Assembly: GCA_965212195.1 (NCBI GenBank)
Contig: CBDBUW010000010.1
Span: 248,001-312,000 of the forward strand
DNA: 64,000 bases
Reading direction: 5' to 3'
DNA from: JAJCYK01 sp965212195
Lineage (GTDB): Bacteria > Bacteroidota > Bacteroidia > Cytophagales > Cyclobacteriaceae
The stretch's first letter is position 1. The number at the start of each line of letters is the position of its first letter. Under the pieces are notes generated by a model, which was not told the origin of the DNA, searched no databases, and was given only the letters and a program-made list of their open reading frames with translations. Both the position numbers and the translations under genes were made by a program. Positions 26,190 to 34,249 of the stretch are shown one piece after another.

Positions 26190-27491
26190 TTGGTCAACAA
26201 CAAAAAATTTGGACTCAGCCTTTCAGGCGGTGGCTACCGAGCCACGGCCTACCATATCGGTACATTAAGGAAATTGCGATCAATGGGGATGCTCGACAAG
26301 ATCGATGTGCTGTCGAGCAACTCGGGCGGATCGATCACAGCGGCTACCTATGCGCTGCATGGGGATGATTATGATGACTTCGAACAGCGTGTGCTTTCAG
26401 GGGTTAAGAAGAATACCATAACCTACACGCTGTCATCGCCGGAAGTGCTTATTGGACTCATCATCCTTATCGGACTGTTAGGCGCGGGACTTACCCTGAT
26501 CATCATGGGCTACGGACTCCTGGGCCTGCTGGCCATTGTGCTGATGGTCCTGCTTTTGGGATTTGGTCAATTCGCTCTTTTACCTTTCAGCCTTTATAAT
26601 GCCAAGGCTTACAGCAAGTTTTTCTTCGGGAAAAAACAGTTTAAGGATGTTACAGACGACCTTATCCTATGCATCAACTCTACCAACCTGGAGACCGGGC
26701 GCTTATTTGTGTTTTCTAAAGACCGCATGGGCGACTCAAAATACGAATACGACGAGGGTGATGATCCCATCACCTTTAAATCGGCCGATTTTCCAGTGGG
26801 CCAGGCGGTGGCGGCTTCAACTGCCGTGCCCGGTATATTCACTCCCATACGGATCAAAAAAATGTACTATGATGACCCTGCAGATATGGCGAGGGCGAAA
26901 CCAAGACTGGTGGACGGTGGGGTATATGACAACCAGGGGTTACATAAACTCACCCAGATGAACAGCAAGTACGGCTGCAACCTGATCGTGGTAAGCGATG
27001 CCGGGAATGAGATGCCCTTTAAGCATAAATTTCCCAATGCACTGACCCTGCTGTTCCGAACCTCCAACGTTTTTATGAACCGAATCAAGAATTTGCAGAT
27101 GATCCACCAAATGTTCCAGCCGTCAGCGAACGTGAAGCGGGAGGTCGCATACCAAAGCCTGGGCTTTAACGTGGAAGACTCCATCCCAGTCTTTATCGAC
27201 TGCCTGAAGCAAAGCTATATCACAAAGGACGTATACGAATCACATGGTATCAGCGAGGAAGACATCAAAGACAAGCGCTGGGATGTGATCGAAGAAAAGC
27301 TAAAAGCCAGCATAGATTATGAGGCAATTATAGAAGAAATGCAACCTGAGGCCGACCTGCAGATCGCCCGGGCGGTAGGCACGAATTTGGTACCCCTGAG
27401 CGATGCCCAGGTGAACAGCCTGATTGCCCATTCCAGCGTAATGACGGAGATTCAGCTCAAGTTGTATTGTCCGAGCCTTTCAAAGACTTAG
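26190..27491 (+). CDS. Membrane-anchored patatin-like phospholipase
   Basis: 433 residues. Patatin oxyanion loop SLSGGGYRATAYHIGTLRKL at the N-terminus, nucleophile elbow LSSNSGGSITAA (Ser45), catalytic Asp in LVDGGVYDNQG. Two hydrophobic helices interrupt the domain at about residues 84-130 (VLIGLIILIGLLGAGLTLII, LLAIVLMVLLLGFG), so the catalytic part is held at the inner membrane. Patatins in conflict loci kill by degrading host phospholipids, which fits as the effector of this module (inference). Start TTG at 26190. Its base composition is richer in GC than its neighbours, suggesting separate origin. Confidence 0.82.
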   Translation: MVNNKKFGLSLSGGGYRATAYHIGTLRKLRSMGMLDKIDVLSSNSGGSITAATYALHGDDYDDFEQRVLSGVKKNTITYTLSSPEVLIGLIILIGLLGAGLTLIIMGYGLLGLLAIVLMVLLLGFGQFALLPFSLYNAKAYSKFFFGKKQFKDVTDDLILCINSTNLETGRLFVFSKDRMGDSKYEYDEGDDPITFKSADFPVGQAVAASTAVPGIFTPIRIKKMYYDDPADMARAKPRLVDGGVYDNQGLHKLTQMNSKYGCNLIVVSDAGNEMPFKHKFPNALTLLFRTSNVFMNRIKNLQMIHQMFQPSANVKREVAYQSLGFNVEDSIPVFIDCLKQSYITKDVYESHGISEEDIKDKRWDVIEEKLKASIDYEAIIEEMQPEADLQIARAVGTNLVPLSDAQVNSLIAHSSVMTEIQLKLYCPSLSKT

Positions 27492-27553
27492 GTACTGGGA
27501 ACCAGGTACTGGTACTAGTGTTTACAGGACCTAATATCTGGTACCTAATGCCT

Positions 27554-27573
27554 CAGCCGCCCTGTGGCTGTTT
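27554..27573 (+). terminator. Weak terminator after the patatin gene
   Basis: CAGCC/GGCTG stem with a 7-base loop followed by TTTGATT, between the convergent patatin and 145-residue genes. The adjacent 27492-27550 contains GGTACT-type short repeats and TAGGTAC/GTACCTA inverted arms. Confidence 0.35.
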
Positions 27574-27575
27574 GA

Positions 27576-28013
27576 TTATAACTTTAATAAATCTTGTCTA
27601 AGGATTAAATCTTCTCCAAGGACTCTTGGTTTAAACAATGGCCTTATTGATCTAAGTTTGGCTAATGTTTTTTCAATGAGATCGACCTGGTCATCCTCTT
27701 TTTGATCTAGCAAATTCTCATATCTTCTGATATCTTCTTCAAGTAACTCTATTGGTGGTACAGAATACGCCCTTCTTCTAGATTCAATAGTTGCTCTTTG
27801 TTCGTATTCTCTAACTAGTTCAGGCTTGTGTTCTCTCTGCACAATCGGCGAATGTTCATTCATAATATCCGGCATTATTTGCCTTGAAAACTGGATTGCC
27901 TTGAAATAAGTAGGTAAAACTCCTCTTCCGAGTGCTATTAACTCCCTTACCATTGTTAGCAGCGTCCAATGAGTTTGTAATTTTTTTTCTTCTGAAGAGT
28001 TATCAGGATTCAT
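27576..28013 (-). CDS. Hypothetical protein downstream of gajB
   Basis: 145 residues, charged and helical, no signal peptide. C-terminal half is likely coiled coil (EEDIRRYENLLDQKEDDQVDLIEKTLAKLRSI). It contains VRELIALGRGVLPTYFKAIQFSRQIMPD near the N-terminus. It starts 73 bases after the gajB stop in the same direction and shares the AT-rich composition, so it may be a third, accessory gene of the Gabija operon; standard Gabija has only two. No family recognised. Confidence 0.55.
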   Translation of the reverse strand: MNPDNSSEEKKLQTHWTLLTMVRELIALGRGVLPTYFKAIQFSRQIMPDIMNEHSPIVQREHKPELVREYEQRATIESRRRAYSVPPIELLEEDIRRYENLLDQKEDDQVDLIEKTLAKLRSIRPLFKPRVLGEDLILRQDLLKL

Positions 28014-28086
28014 ATTCGTTTCGCTAATTAATCATGAAGTGTTTGGTTATACCAGATTATTCCGTAGAACCAAGTTTTAATTATCC

Positions 28087-30105
28087 CTAAACTTTAACAA
28101 TCTCCCATTTCTTCTTGTCAATATCCTTTAGGTAACTTTCAAATCTTTTTCTGTGAATGGCCACACATAACAAATGAGTTCCTCTTGAAAAACCGACATA
28201 AGCCATTATTGCAGATTGTTTGTGAAACTTTCTTTCGTCTGAAAAATTATCACCTTTTATCTGATCACATAAACGTTCAGATTCATAACTGCCTTGATAA
28301 AATGTTTCCAAATACAATACAGCGCAATGAGTTTGACCCTTCACGGAATGAACAGTAGTTATCTCTAAACCAATTCCATTAATAATAACTGTGTTAGCAT
28401 CCTCAAGGTCAACTTCTTCACCCGAATATAAAGTGAGGTCATTGGCTTCTAAGAAGTTTTTACTCTTGTCAACTGCCCGATTAAAAATTCCTAAAAACTC
28501 AGGAACATATGCCCTTATATCACTGAGATGTTCGTTTTCATTTCCTCTAATTATTCCAATTGACCATTCATAAATGCGATGCCTAAATTCATCATAAACA
28601 GACTGTGGTTGAGAATCCCTCAGATAATTTAATAATCTTCTTTTTGTGTATTGCCTATCGGTTTCATCTTTGATTCCTTCTAGACGAAGAATCTTTAGAA
28701 ATGCATTTAAAATGTTTTTCCTAATTGGTTCAAGAGTTCTCTTTTCTTTGTCATAATATCTCAGATAACCGATCAATGAATCGTAATCAGGCTTAGGTCT
28801 ATGATTTTCCCTGTTATATTTTCTGTAGTACTCTACTAGCCGAATTTTTTCAAAATTCTCTGAGTCTTCTTTGTTATTCCAGTCCGTGTTCCATGCGATA
28901 ACCTTGAATGAATGAGAAGGATCTAACGGTAACTTTCCTGTATGTTGATGGTGCTTTATAACATCTACATATTTGGTGATCACTTTATCTATGGTATCAT
29001 TCTCATATACTAGAATGTGGGGTTTTATATCACCATCTCTAAAGCCAACAATCTTAGACTTGGTACTATTGTCTACAACAAAGCAATTAACTACAGCTGC
29101 CATTGGCTTTGTAAGTCTGTAGCTACCAGATAATGGAAGGACCTTTTGACGGTCATGCCAAATCTCGTCAAGTTTTACAATTCCATTGTATATGGCTTGG
29201 TTCTTATCACCAATTCTTTGAAATATTGATAAGCTCTTCCCATCATCGAAGAATATATCTTCTAACAGATTGTATTGATCTAGATCCATATCCTGCATCT
29301 CATCAACAAAAACAAATCGAAACCGTTTTTGGAGCAAGTTTTTAACCTCTGGATAGAGTTTACAGTAGCATAACGCCATTTTATATGCATACTCATATGA
29401 TATTATTCCAGAACGAATAACGTTCTCAATGGCTCCTTTAATGCCCTGATATTTGCTGTTGGTGTCATCAGCGAGTAACGTTGAATCATCACGAAAAAAC
29501 TTAATCTTTTGCTCACAAAAAGAAAAGTATAAGTCTTTTACCTCTTGTTCTATTAATTCATTACAAACCTCCGTCTCATTTTTGCCTATTTGACTTGCTA
29601 TATTCTTAGCTTTTTGAATCAGCCTACTCCAGAATAACCTACCTGGCTTATCAAATTGATCATCCCAGTAAATCTTTGAGAATTCATTCCAAAGAGCCTC
29701 TTGGTATTTTTCACTATCGATCCAGGATATACGTGAATTTAGATAATTATGCCCAAAAGGAATTGCCAGAAAAACATCCACAAAACTCTGAATTGTACCG
29801 AGATAATTAGGGTATTTTAACAGTTTAGGGCAATACTTTCCAATTCTGTTTCTTATCTCATCTATGGCTGCATTTGTGTGTGAAATAACCAAAATACCTG
29901 ATCCATTCTCAAAGGGTAGATGCTTCTCTAAAATCAACAACTTGGCAAGTAATGCAGTAGTTTTTCCACTGCCCGGAACCGCTTGCAAGTCTATCGTTGC
30001 AAGGTTCCTGATAAACCTTACTCTTTCTTTGTTAAACGTTAGTGCGTTTGGAAGTAAAATCTCTTCTGAGAAACCAATATCTCCAGGTGTGATTTCAATT
30101 TCCAC
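28087..30105 (-). CDS. gajB: Gabija GajB-like UvrD/SF1 helicase
   Basis: 672 residues. SF1A helicase motifs in order: Walker A AVPGSGKTTALLAKL (residues ~42-56), VISHTNAAIDEIRNRIG (Ia), FVFVDEMQDMDLDQYNLLE (II, about residue 268), RIGDKNQAIYNG (III), LPLSGSYRLTKPMA (IV), TTVHSVKGQTHCAVLYLET (V) and YVGFSRGTHLLCVAIH (VI). With GajA it forms the Gabija anti-phage complex, in which GajB senses DNA ends and activates the nuclease. The founding GajB is about 500 residues, so this is a long form with an extra central segment (~380-520). The start overlaps gajA by 11 bases. Confidence 0.85.
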   Translation of the reverse strand: MEIEITPGDIGFSEEILLPNALTFNKERVRFIRNLATIDLQAVPGSGKTTALLAKLLILEKHLPFENGSGILVISHTNAAIDEIRNRIGKYCPKLLKYPNYLGTIQSFVDVFLAIPFGHNYLNSRISWIDSEKYQEALWNEFSKIYWDDQFDKPGRLFWSRLIQKAKNIASQIGKNETEVCNELIEQEVKDLYFSFCEQKIKFFRDDSTLLADDTNSKYQGIKGAIENVIRSGIISYEYAYKMALCYCKLYPEVKNLLQKRFRFVFVDEMQDMDLDQYNLLEDIFFDDGKSLSIFQRIGDKNQAIYNGIVKLDEIWHDRQKVLPLSGSYRLTKPMAAVVNCFVVDNSTKSKIVGFRDGDIKPHILVYENDTIDKVITKYVDVIKHHQHTGKLPLDPSHSFKVIAWNTDWNNKEDSENFEKIRLVEYYRKYNRENHRPKPDYDSLIGYLRYYDKEKRTLEPIRKNILNAFLKILRLEGIKDETDRQYTKRRLLNYLRDSQPQSVYDEFRHRIYEWSIGIIRGNENEHLSDIRAYVPEFLGIFNRAVDKSKNFLEANDLTLYSGEEVDLEDANTVIINGIGLEITTVHSVKGQTHCAVLYLETFYQGSYESERLCDQIKGDNFSDERKFHKQSAIMAYVGFSRGTHLLCVAIHRKRFESYLKDIDKKKWEIVKV

Positions 30106-31876
30106 AAGCGTATCTTATAGCAAGAATTATATAATGAATAGTATCTTCCACATTTTCCAAATCAATCTCAATCCGAGGAGATGTTATTGAGTCGTCTGAA
30201 ATTTCTTGGGCAATTTGATCAGCAATTTCTGTCTTTCTTAAACCATTGTTGTCTAGTTTTTCAATAAGCTTTGTATCAAAATCTTCCCAATCGGTAGCTG
30301 AATGTACATTTTTTACTACCTTCTCAAAAACACTTTTTAGTGACTGTGATTTCGAAAGACAGTACTCAAGTGTCCAATGAGGAGAAACAAATGTTTTGAC
30401 TTTTTGACCACTATATAAACTTTTCTTTTCATTGGCTTTTATCTGACTTAAAGATTCTCCACCTGTCATCTTACCTTCATTCTCTGGTTTTATATCTAAA
30501 TCAGTTACAATGGCGACTGGTATGTCCATTTCTGGGTTCTCCTGTTTAGATCTTTGAAAAATTTTAGAATATCTGAGAAAGGCAGTACCTCCAACATTTA
30601 CAATTGATACACCGTACTTGGTTAAATTAAAACCAATCTTTTTAGCAATAGCTGGTACTAGGAGCTCCTCGGTCCATCCTTCAACAAGTATAACTCCTTT
30701 TGCGAAAAACAGATTAGCTTTTGTTGTGTCCAAAAACCTTTCTAGGAATTTATAATCACCAGAATTAAGGTTTGTATAGGCTACACCCATCGGAAAGGCA
30801 TTACGATTGTTGCATATAATGAGGTTCTTTAATTTTAGCTTAGATGCCAGATTAGGACTATGTGTTGTTAGAACTATCTGTATTTCACTTTGATCCTGCA
30901 ATGCATCAATTACCTGCATTTGAGCTTGTGGATGTAAATGGGCTTCAAGCTCTTCTATCAATCCTAACCTTATACCAGACCAATTTTCCTTACTTAAATG
31001 TAAAAGTTCAGCTGCCATAAACAACCTATTTAAAGTTCCCAAACCAGGATTTGCTTCATCTTTCAATGATAAAGTCAACTTTTCTAATATAGGTTTAATA
31101 TGCCCCTTAGATGCCTCAAATTCAGTTTCATAGATTTGGGAGTAAAAGCTTTGAATGTACCAATCAATTTTCGATTTAATCTTCTTACCTTCCTGTGGTT
31201 TAAATTTGATTAATTTTCCATCACTGTCTTTTACTTCATATTCGAATTCACCTTCAAAATACTTTTGTAAATCATCATTGAAATCATTAAACAATCTTAC
31301 CAGCTCATGGCTTTTTTCCTTGCCTTTAAAGGCCTCGTCGCCAAGTAAAATTTGTGACAACCTGGAATTCTTTCTTGCAATTAAGTCAGATTCGGCATCT
31401 CGAAGAGGCTTAAGATATGTCGATTTCAAATAATCCCTTGCCTCAGCAGAGAGTTGGTATCCCTCGTCATCAACTCCTGCCCTAATGTCACTGGGAAAAA
31501 TTCTTTCATCGTTTCTACTAACGTCTAAAATTACCCGGAGGTATGGTTGAGCATTGCTACCATCTCCGGTCCAACCAAGCCATTCGGTAAAGTTTTTTGC
31601 CTCATTAGCTAAAAGGTTTTGAAATTGTATTTCAATTCTAAATCTTGATGCATCATTAAAAAAATCAGCATCTTCAACTCTAATCCATTCATAGCTATGT
31701 GTTTTTAGAACAAGCTTAATCGCATCTATTATGGCAGTTTTTCCAGAGTCATTTTCACCAATAATCACATTCAAACCTTTAGTCAAATCGAGATTCAGGT
31801 TCGGCATTTCTAAATCAATCTCCTGGCTAGAGCCAAATTTTCTAAAGTTCCAAAGCTTAATGTTGGATATGTACAT
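30095..31876 (-). CDS. gajA: Gabija GajA-like OLD-family ATPase/TOPRIM nuclease
   Basis: 593 residues, the normal GajA size. ABC-type ATPase domain: Walker A GENDSGKTAIIDAIKL (residues 40-55), signature-like region near 290-300 (LHLSKENWSGIRLGLIEELEAHLHPQ, Walker B within), HSPNLASK switch. C-terminal TOPRIM domain: ILVEGWTEELLVPAIA (metal-binding Glu, ~395) and VAIVTDLDIKPENEG (DxD, ~459). OLD nucleases of this arrangement cut phage DNA when nucleotide levels fall. First gene of the operon; the non-coding stretch upstream (31877 on) holds its promoter. Confidence 0.88.
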   Translation of the reverse strand: MYISNIKLWNFRKFGSSQEIDLEMPNLNLDLTKGLNVIIGENDSGKTAIIDAIKLVLKTHSYEWIRVEDADFFNDASRFRIEIQFQNLLANEAKNFTEWLGWTGDGSNAQPYLRVILDVSRNDERIFPSDIRAGVDDEGYQLSAEARDYLKSTYLKPLRDAESDLIARKNSRLSQILLGDEAFKGKEKSHELVRLFNDFNDDLQKYFEGEFEYEVKDSDGKLIKFKPQEGKKIKSKIDWYIQSFYSQIYETEFEASKGHIKPILEKLTLSLKDEANPGLGTLNRLFMAAELLHLSKENWSGIRLGLIEELEAHLHPQAQMQVIDALQDQSEIQIVLTTHSPNLASKLKLKNLIICNNRNAFPMGVAYTNLNSGDYKFLERFLDTTKANLFFAKGVILVEGWTEELLVPAIAKKIGFNLTKYGVSIVNVGGTAFLRYSKIFQRSKQENPEMDIPVAIVTDLDIKPENEGKMTGGESLSQIKANEKKSLYSGQKVKTFVSPHWTLEYCLSKSQSLKSVFEKVVKNVHSATDWEDFDTKLIEKLDNNGLRKTEIADQIAQEISDDSITSPRIEIDLENVEDTIHYIILAIRYACGN

Positions 31877-32075
31877 GTATTAAAATCAAATTACAATCTA
31901 CAAAGAATAGATGGTCCGGGGCAATCACTTAAAAGTACTAGACTTTTGAATATTGGTATGAGATTGGGCTAGTGGCTAGTAATTATTTGGTAAGAGATAC
32001 AAACACTACAATCAAATTACCCTATCTCTCATATACATCCACAAAATAGTATAATTTTTTGATCACTTCTTTCAG

Positions 32076-32397
32076 AGTTTTTGGCAGCTCTAAACACGTC
32101 TGGCTACCTTAGCTAACGGGACTTTTTGGTTATTTTGACCATATCGAAAAAGTACAACTTTGAAAACACTTATAAAGCTCAAAAACTACCATGCGGGATA
32201 GCCCTTTTGCTGGCCACAGCAAATGTGGATAACTGCAAAAATTCCCACCGACGTTTTCAGGGACTCTAATCACGTCTTGCTACCCTATGCCCACTGGAGG
32301 GTTGGGTAAGTGGATTGATTTTACCTTAAAGTTTTGAAGTGTAAAACAATTTGTCAAATAACCACGTGGGTAAGCCGAATTTGCTGGAACAGAAATT
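32076..32397. repeat. Diverged direct repeat, about 148 bp, period about 175 bp
   Basis: Copy A 32076-32223 and copy B 32250-32397. Shared anchors in the same order: CTCTAA[A/T]CACGTCT.GCTACC (32088 and 32264), then a TTTGAA block (32159 and 32333), ACTACCATGCGGGATA against AACCACGTGGGTA, and TTTGCTGG.ACAG(C)AAAT (32206 and 32380). By eye roughly 60-65% identical. Neither copy has an open frame. Sits upstream of gajA. Confidence 0.65.
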
Positions 32398-32793
32398 CTA
32401 TACATAGCCTAGTATTACTCTTTAATGTTCAATCAGGCGAAGCCCTCTGCGCTTAGATGCATGATAGGCGAAGCGATCGCGGAACGTAATTTACCTGGTA
32501 AGTATAAGATGTTGTTGGCTGGCAGCAGGTAAATCAATGCTGACCATTCAGCATTTTCCGGGATTGAGTGAAGCCCGCCTTCGCCAAGTTAGTTACGGCG
32601 GACGAGGTGAAGGCTACCTATTTCTATTTTTTAAACCGCACCTTAATGAGCCTGGGCTAGCGGGAAGTTCAGGGTTGGTTATAAGCCGGCGGGGTGCCTT
32701 GTCCGCCGAAGGAATTCCGAAGGGGATGTCCACCGAAGGAATCTGAAGGTGGTGTGTAGCGAAGATCAGGGCAGACAGTGTAGCTGGCCGCAT

Positions 32794-33016
32794 CCCAGGG
32801 ACAGTTGTACAGAGGGAGGGTAAAGAAGCCCAGCTAAAAAGCAAGGGTTCCTAAGGCACATAGTGGACTCACTCCTACCCTTGCTTTTTTCTTAGGGTAA
32901 CCGCTATCTGGCGGAAGGCTTACCCGGTCTATGCTTGCTGTCCCTGGGCGCCAGGTGCGGACTAACTAGGGGCTGTGGCCCCGATTGTGCACAGGCCTGG
33001 AGCGGTTGCTATCGGG
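32794..33016. ncRNA. Candidate structured RNA or DNA element, family unknown
   Basis: Nested perfect helices: outer 10-bp CCCAGGGACA (32794-32803) with TGTCCCTGGG (32939-32948). Inside it are a 13-bp stem AAAAAGCAAGGGT (32836-32848)/ACCCTTGCTTTTT (32877-32889), with its own AGTG-GACT-CACT tip, and GGGTAA-CCGC...GCGG...TTACCC (32895-32925). Then outside: GGGGC-TGTG-GCCCC (32969-32982), and CCCGAT (32980-32985) against ATCGGG (33011-33016); the last two overlap and may be alternatives. No match to tmRNA, RNase P or a group II intron domain V was seen. Strand is not determinable; the 13-bp stem plus T tract could also serve as a terminator. Confidence 0.4.
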
Positions 33017-33229
33017 GGGAGAACAGCCCGTGACGGAATGGAAAGCAGCGAAACGCTTGCCCGCCGATTAGGCTGCATATGGGAGAGCTAGAGCGGTTGA
33101 GTGGAGCCACAGGCCTGGAGGAACGCCTTGTTTCCTATTATGCGAGTATTACGAGCTAGTGACTGGATGGTCATTGTTCGCTATCGCCCAACAGCTGCCA
33201 GTCGAGTATTATTCAACAACTTCCTTAAG

Positions 33230-34006
33230 TTAAAATCGTCCTCTAGATTGTCTTCGTCGATAACGATGAAGATAATCATTAAGAGACTTATTCGTTATGT
33301 GGCGTTTATGTTCGATAATAATATTTCTAATATTAGGAATTATCTCATTGACCAATTCATCGAACCCACTGTCATTATGAACGTTGATAAATTCTTCTCG
33401 AGAAAATGGTATTAAGTATGCTTTTCCCTTAATGTTTAAAGGAAGTAGAAACCAAAATTTCAATTTATTTAAATCATTAAAATCAAAAAAGACAGGAACT
33501 CCGCTATTCATCCATTCTTTCAAAAGTCGAGATTCTTCTGGGAAGTTTATCTGGCGAATATTCACATTTGCTACAGGTGCCTTGGAGCTTTCTTCTAACA
33601 CTTTTTGAATTTGGATGCTATCAGTCTTTCTTCTTAAGCCATCTATAACCCAAACCAATTTAGAGTAAAATGCGGTCCTGGATTTCCGTTCATCAAGGCT
33701 GATATAAGAGTGCTGAAATTCTAGAACCCAACCATTCTTTGTTTTTACATCCGCAATGTGTTTCTCGCCTTTTTCGTCAAAATGTACTATTTCCTGCCAT
33801 TCTATTGGGAAATTATTTTTCCATTTTCTGTGCCACTCTGTTTCGTTTTCCCACCAAGTATCGCAATTACGAATTCCTTTATGTGCCCAATGATTAATTT
33901 TTACATCTCCACATCTGGCAATTACTTCTGAATTGCAACAAGGACAACTTCCTCTTCCACCTTTAAAGGCTTCCTTTTTATTCCCCCCTACAATTGCATA
34001 TTTCAT
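33230..34006 (-). CDS. CoiA-like nuclease
   Basis: 258 residues. N-terminal zinc-finger-like part with CPCC (residues 21-24), C32 and HWAH (39-42), then the CoiA pattern NETEWHRKWKNNF, HIADVKT and WVLEFQHSYIS: the D and ExQ residues of a PD-(D/E)XK nuclease. CoiA family proteins take part in DNA processing after transformation, but island-borne members like this are more likely accessory nucleases. C-terminal ~110 residues are not recognised. Single gene; an imperfect inverted repeat lies in its upstream region. Confidence 0.8.
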   Translation of the reverse strand: MKYAIVGGNKKEAFKGGRGSCPCCNSEVIARCGDVKINHWAHKGIRNCDTWWENETEWHRKWKNNFPIEWQEIVHFDEKGEKHIADVKTKNGWVLEFQHSYISLDERKSRTAFYSKLVWVIDGLRRKTDSIQIQKVLEESSKAPVANVNIRQINFPEESRLLKEWMNSGVPVFFDFNDLNKLKFWFLLPLNIKGKAYLIPFSREEFINVHNDSGFDELVNEIIPNIRNIIIEHKRHITNKSLNDYLHRYRRRQSRGRF

Positions 34007-34030
34007 AGTGCTATTACCTTTCGGTTTATG

Positions 34031-34117
34031 TCGAAGTTCACAACGGCACAGGCTATGCGCCGCATCTATCTATAAACTTACAAAATTAGGGGTTGGCGCA
34101 TAACCGTTGTCCTTCGA
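34031..34117. repeat. Imperfect inverted repeat upstream of the CoiA-like gene
   Basis: Left arm 34031-34061, right arm 34095-34117. The paired blocks are TCGAAG, ACAACGG and TATGCGCC, separated by extra unpaired bases in the left arm (2 and 7) against 1 in the right. Extra-helical bases at fixed places resemble integron attC folding, but the GTTRRRY core is absent. Confidence 0.6.
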
Positions 34118-34249
34118 AGTTTCTGAATAATGCTTGATGCTCAGGTCTGGACCTATCATAAGCAATTGAAAAAAGTGAATGAAAAAGGATTTTAAGGTTG
34201 TAATTGATATTGATTAAGTCGGTCAGTAATTCTGACTGAAGCGTCAGAA

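Larger units (their letters stand above)
31877..33229. other. 1.35 kb gene-free region between Gabija and the CoiA-like gene
   Basis: No convincing gene. The left part (to ~32400) is AT-rich and carries a diverged pair of direct repeats. The right part (32430-33120) is GC-richer, full of short inverted and direct repeats: an imperfect 27-base tandem repeat at 32701-32752 (GTCC[G/A]CCGAAGGAAT...), CACAGGCCTGGAG at 32989 and near 33107, GAGCGGTTG at 32999 and near 33092. It looks like DNA kept for RNA or protein binding rather than coding. Confidence 0.7.

Noticed and set aside
32537..32746. 69-codon plus-strand open frame in the gap upstream of the CoiA-like gene
   Set aside because: Its end is a translation of a 27-base imperfect tandem repeat; no homology recognised and no ribosome-binding context.
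32430..33150. Group II intron
   Set aside because: No domain V hairpin with the AGC/GNRA pattern and no reverse transcriptase frame nearby, so the fold was reported only as an unknown structured element.
33101..33415. Plus-strand 104-codon frame overlapping the CoiA-like gene
   Set aside because: Antisense to the end of a gene with clear CoiA motifs; it has no family features.
34031..34117. Integron attC site
   Set aside because: The folded shape is similar, but the required GTTRRRY/RYYYAAC cores are missing and no integron integrase is in the window.
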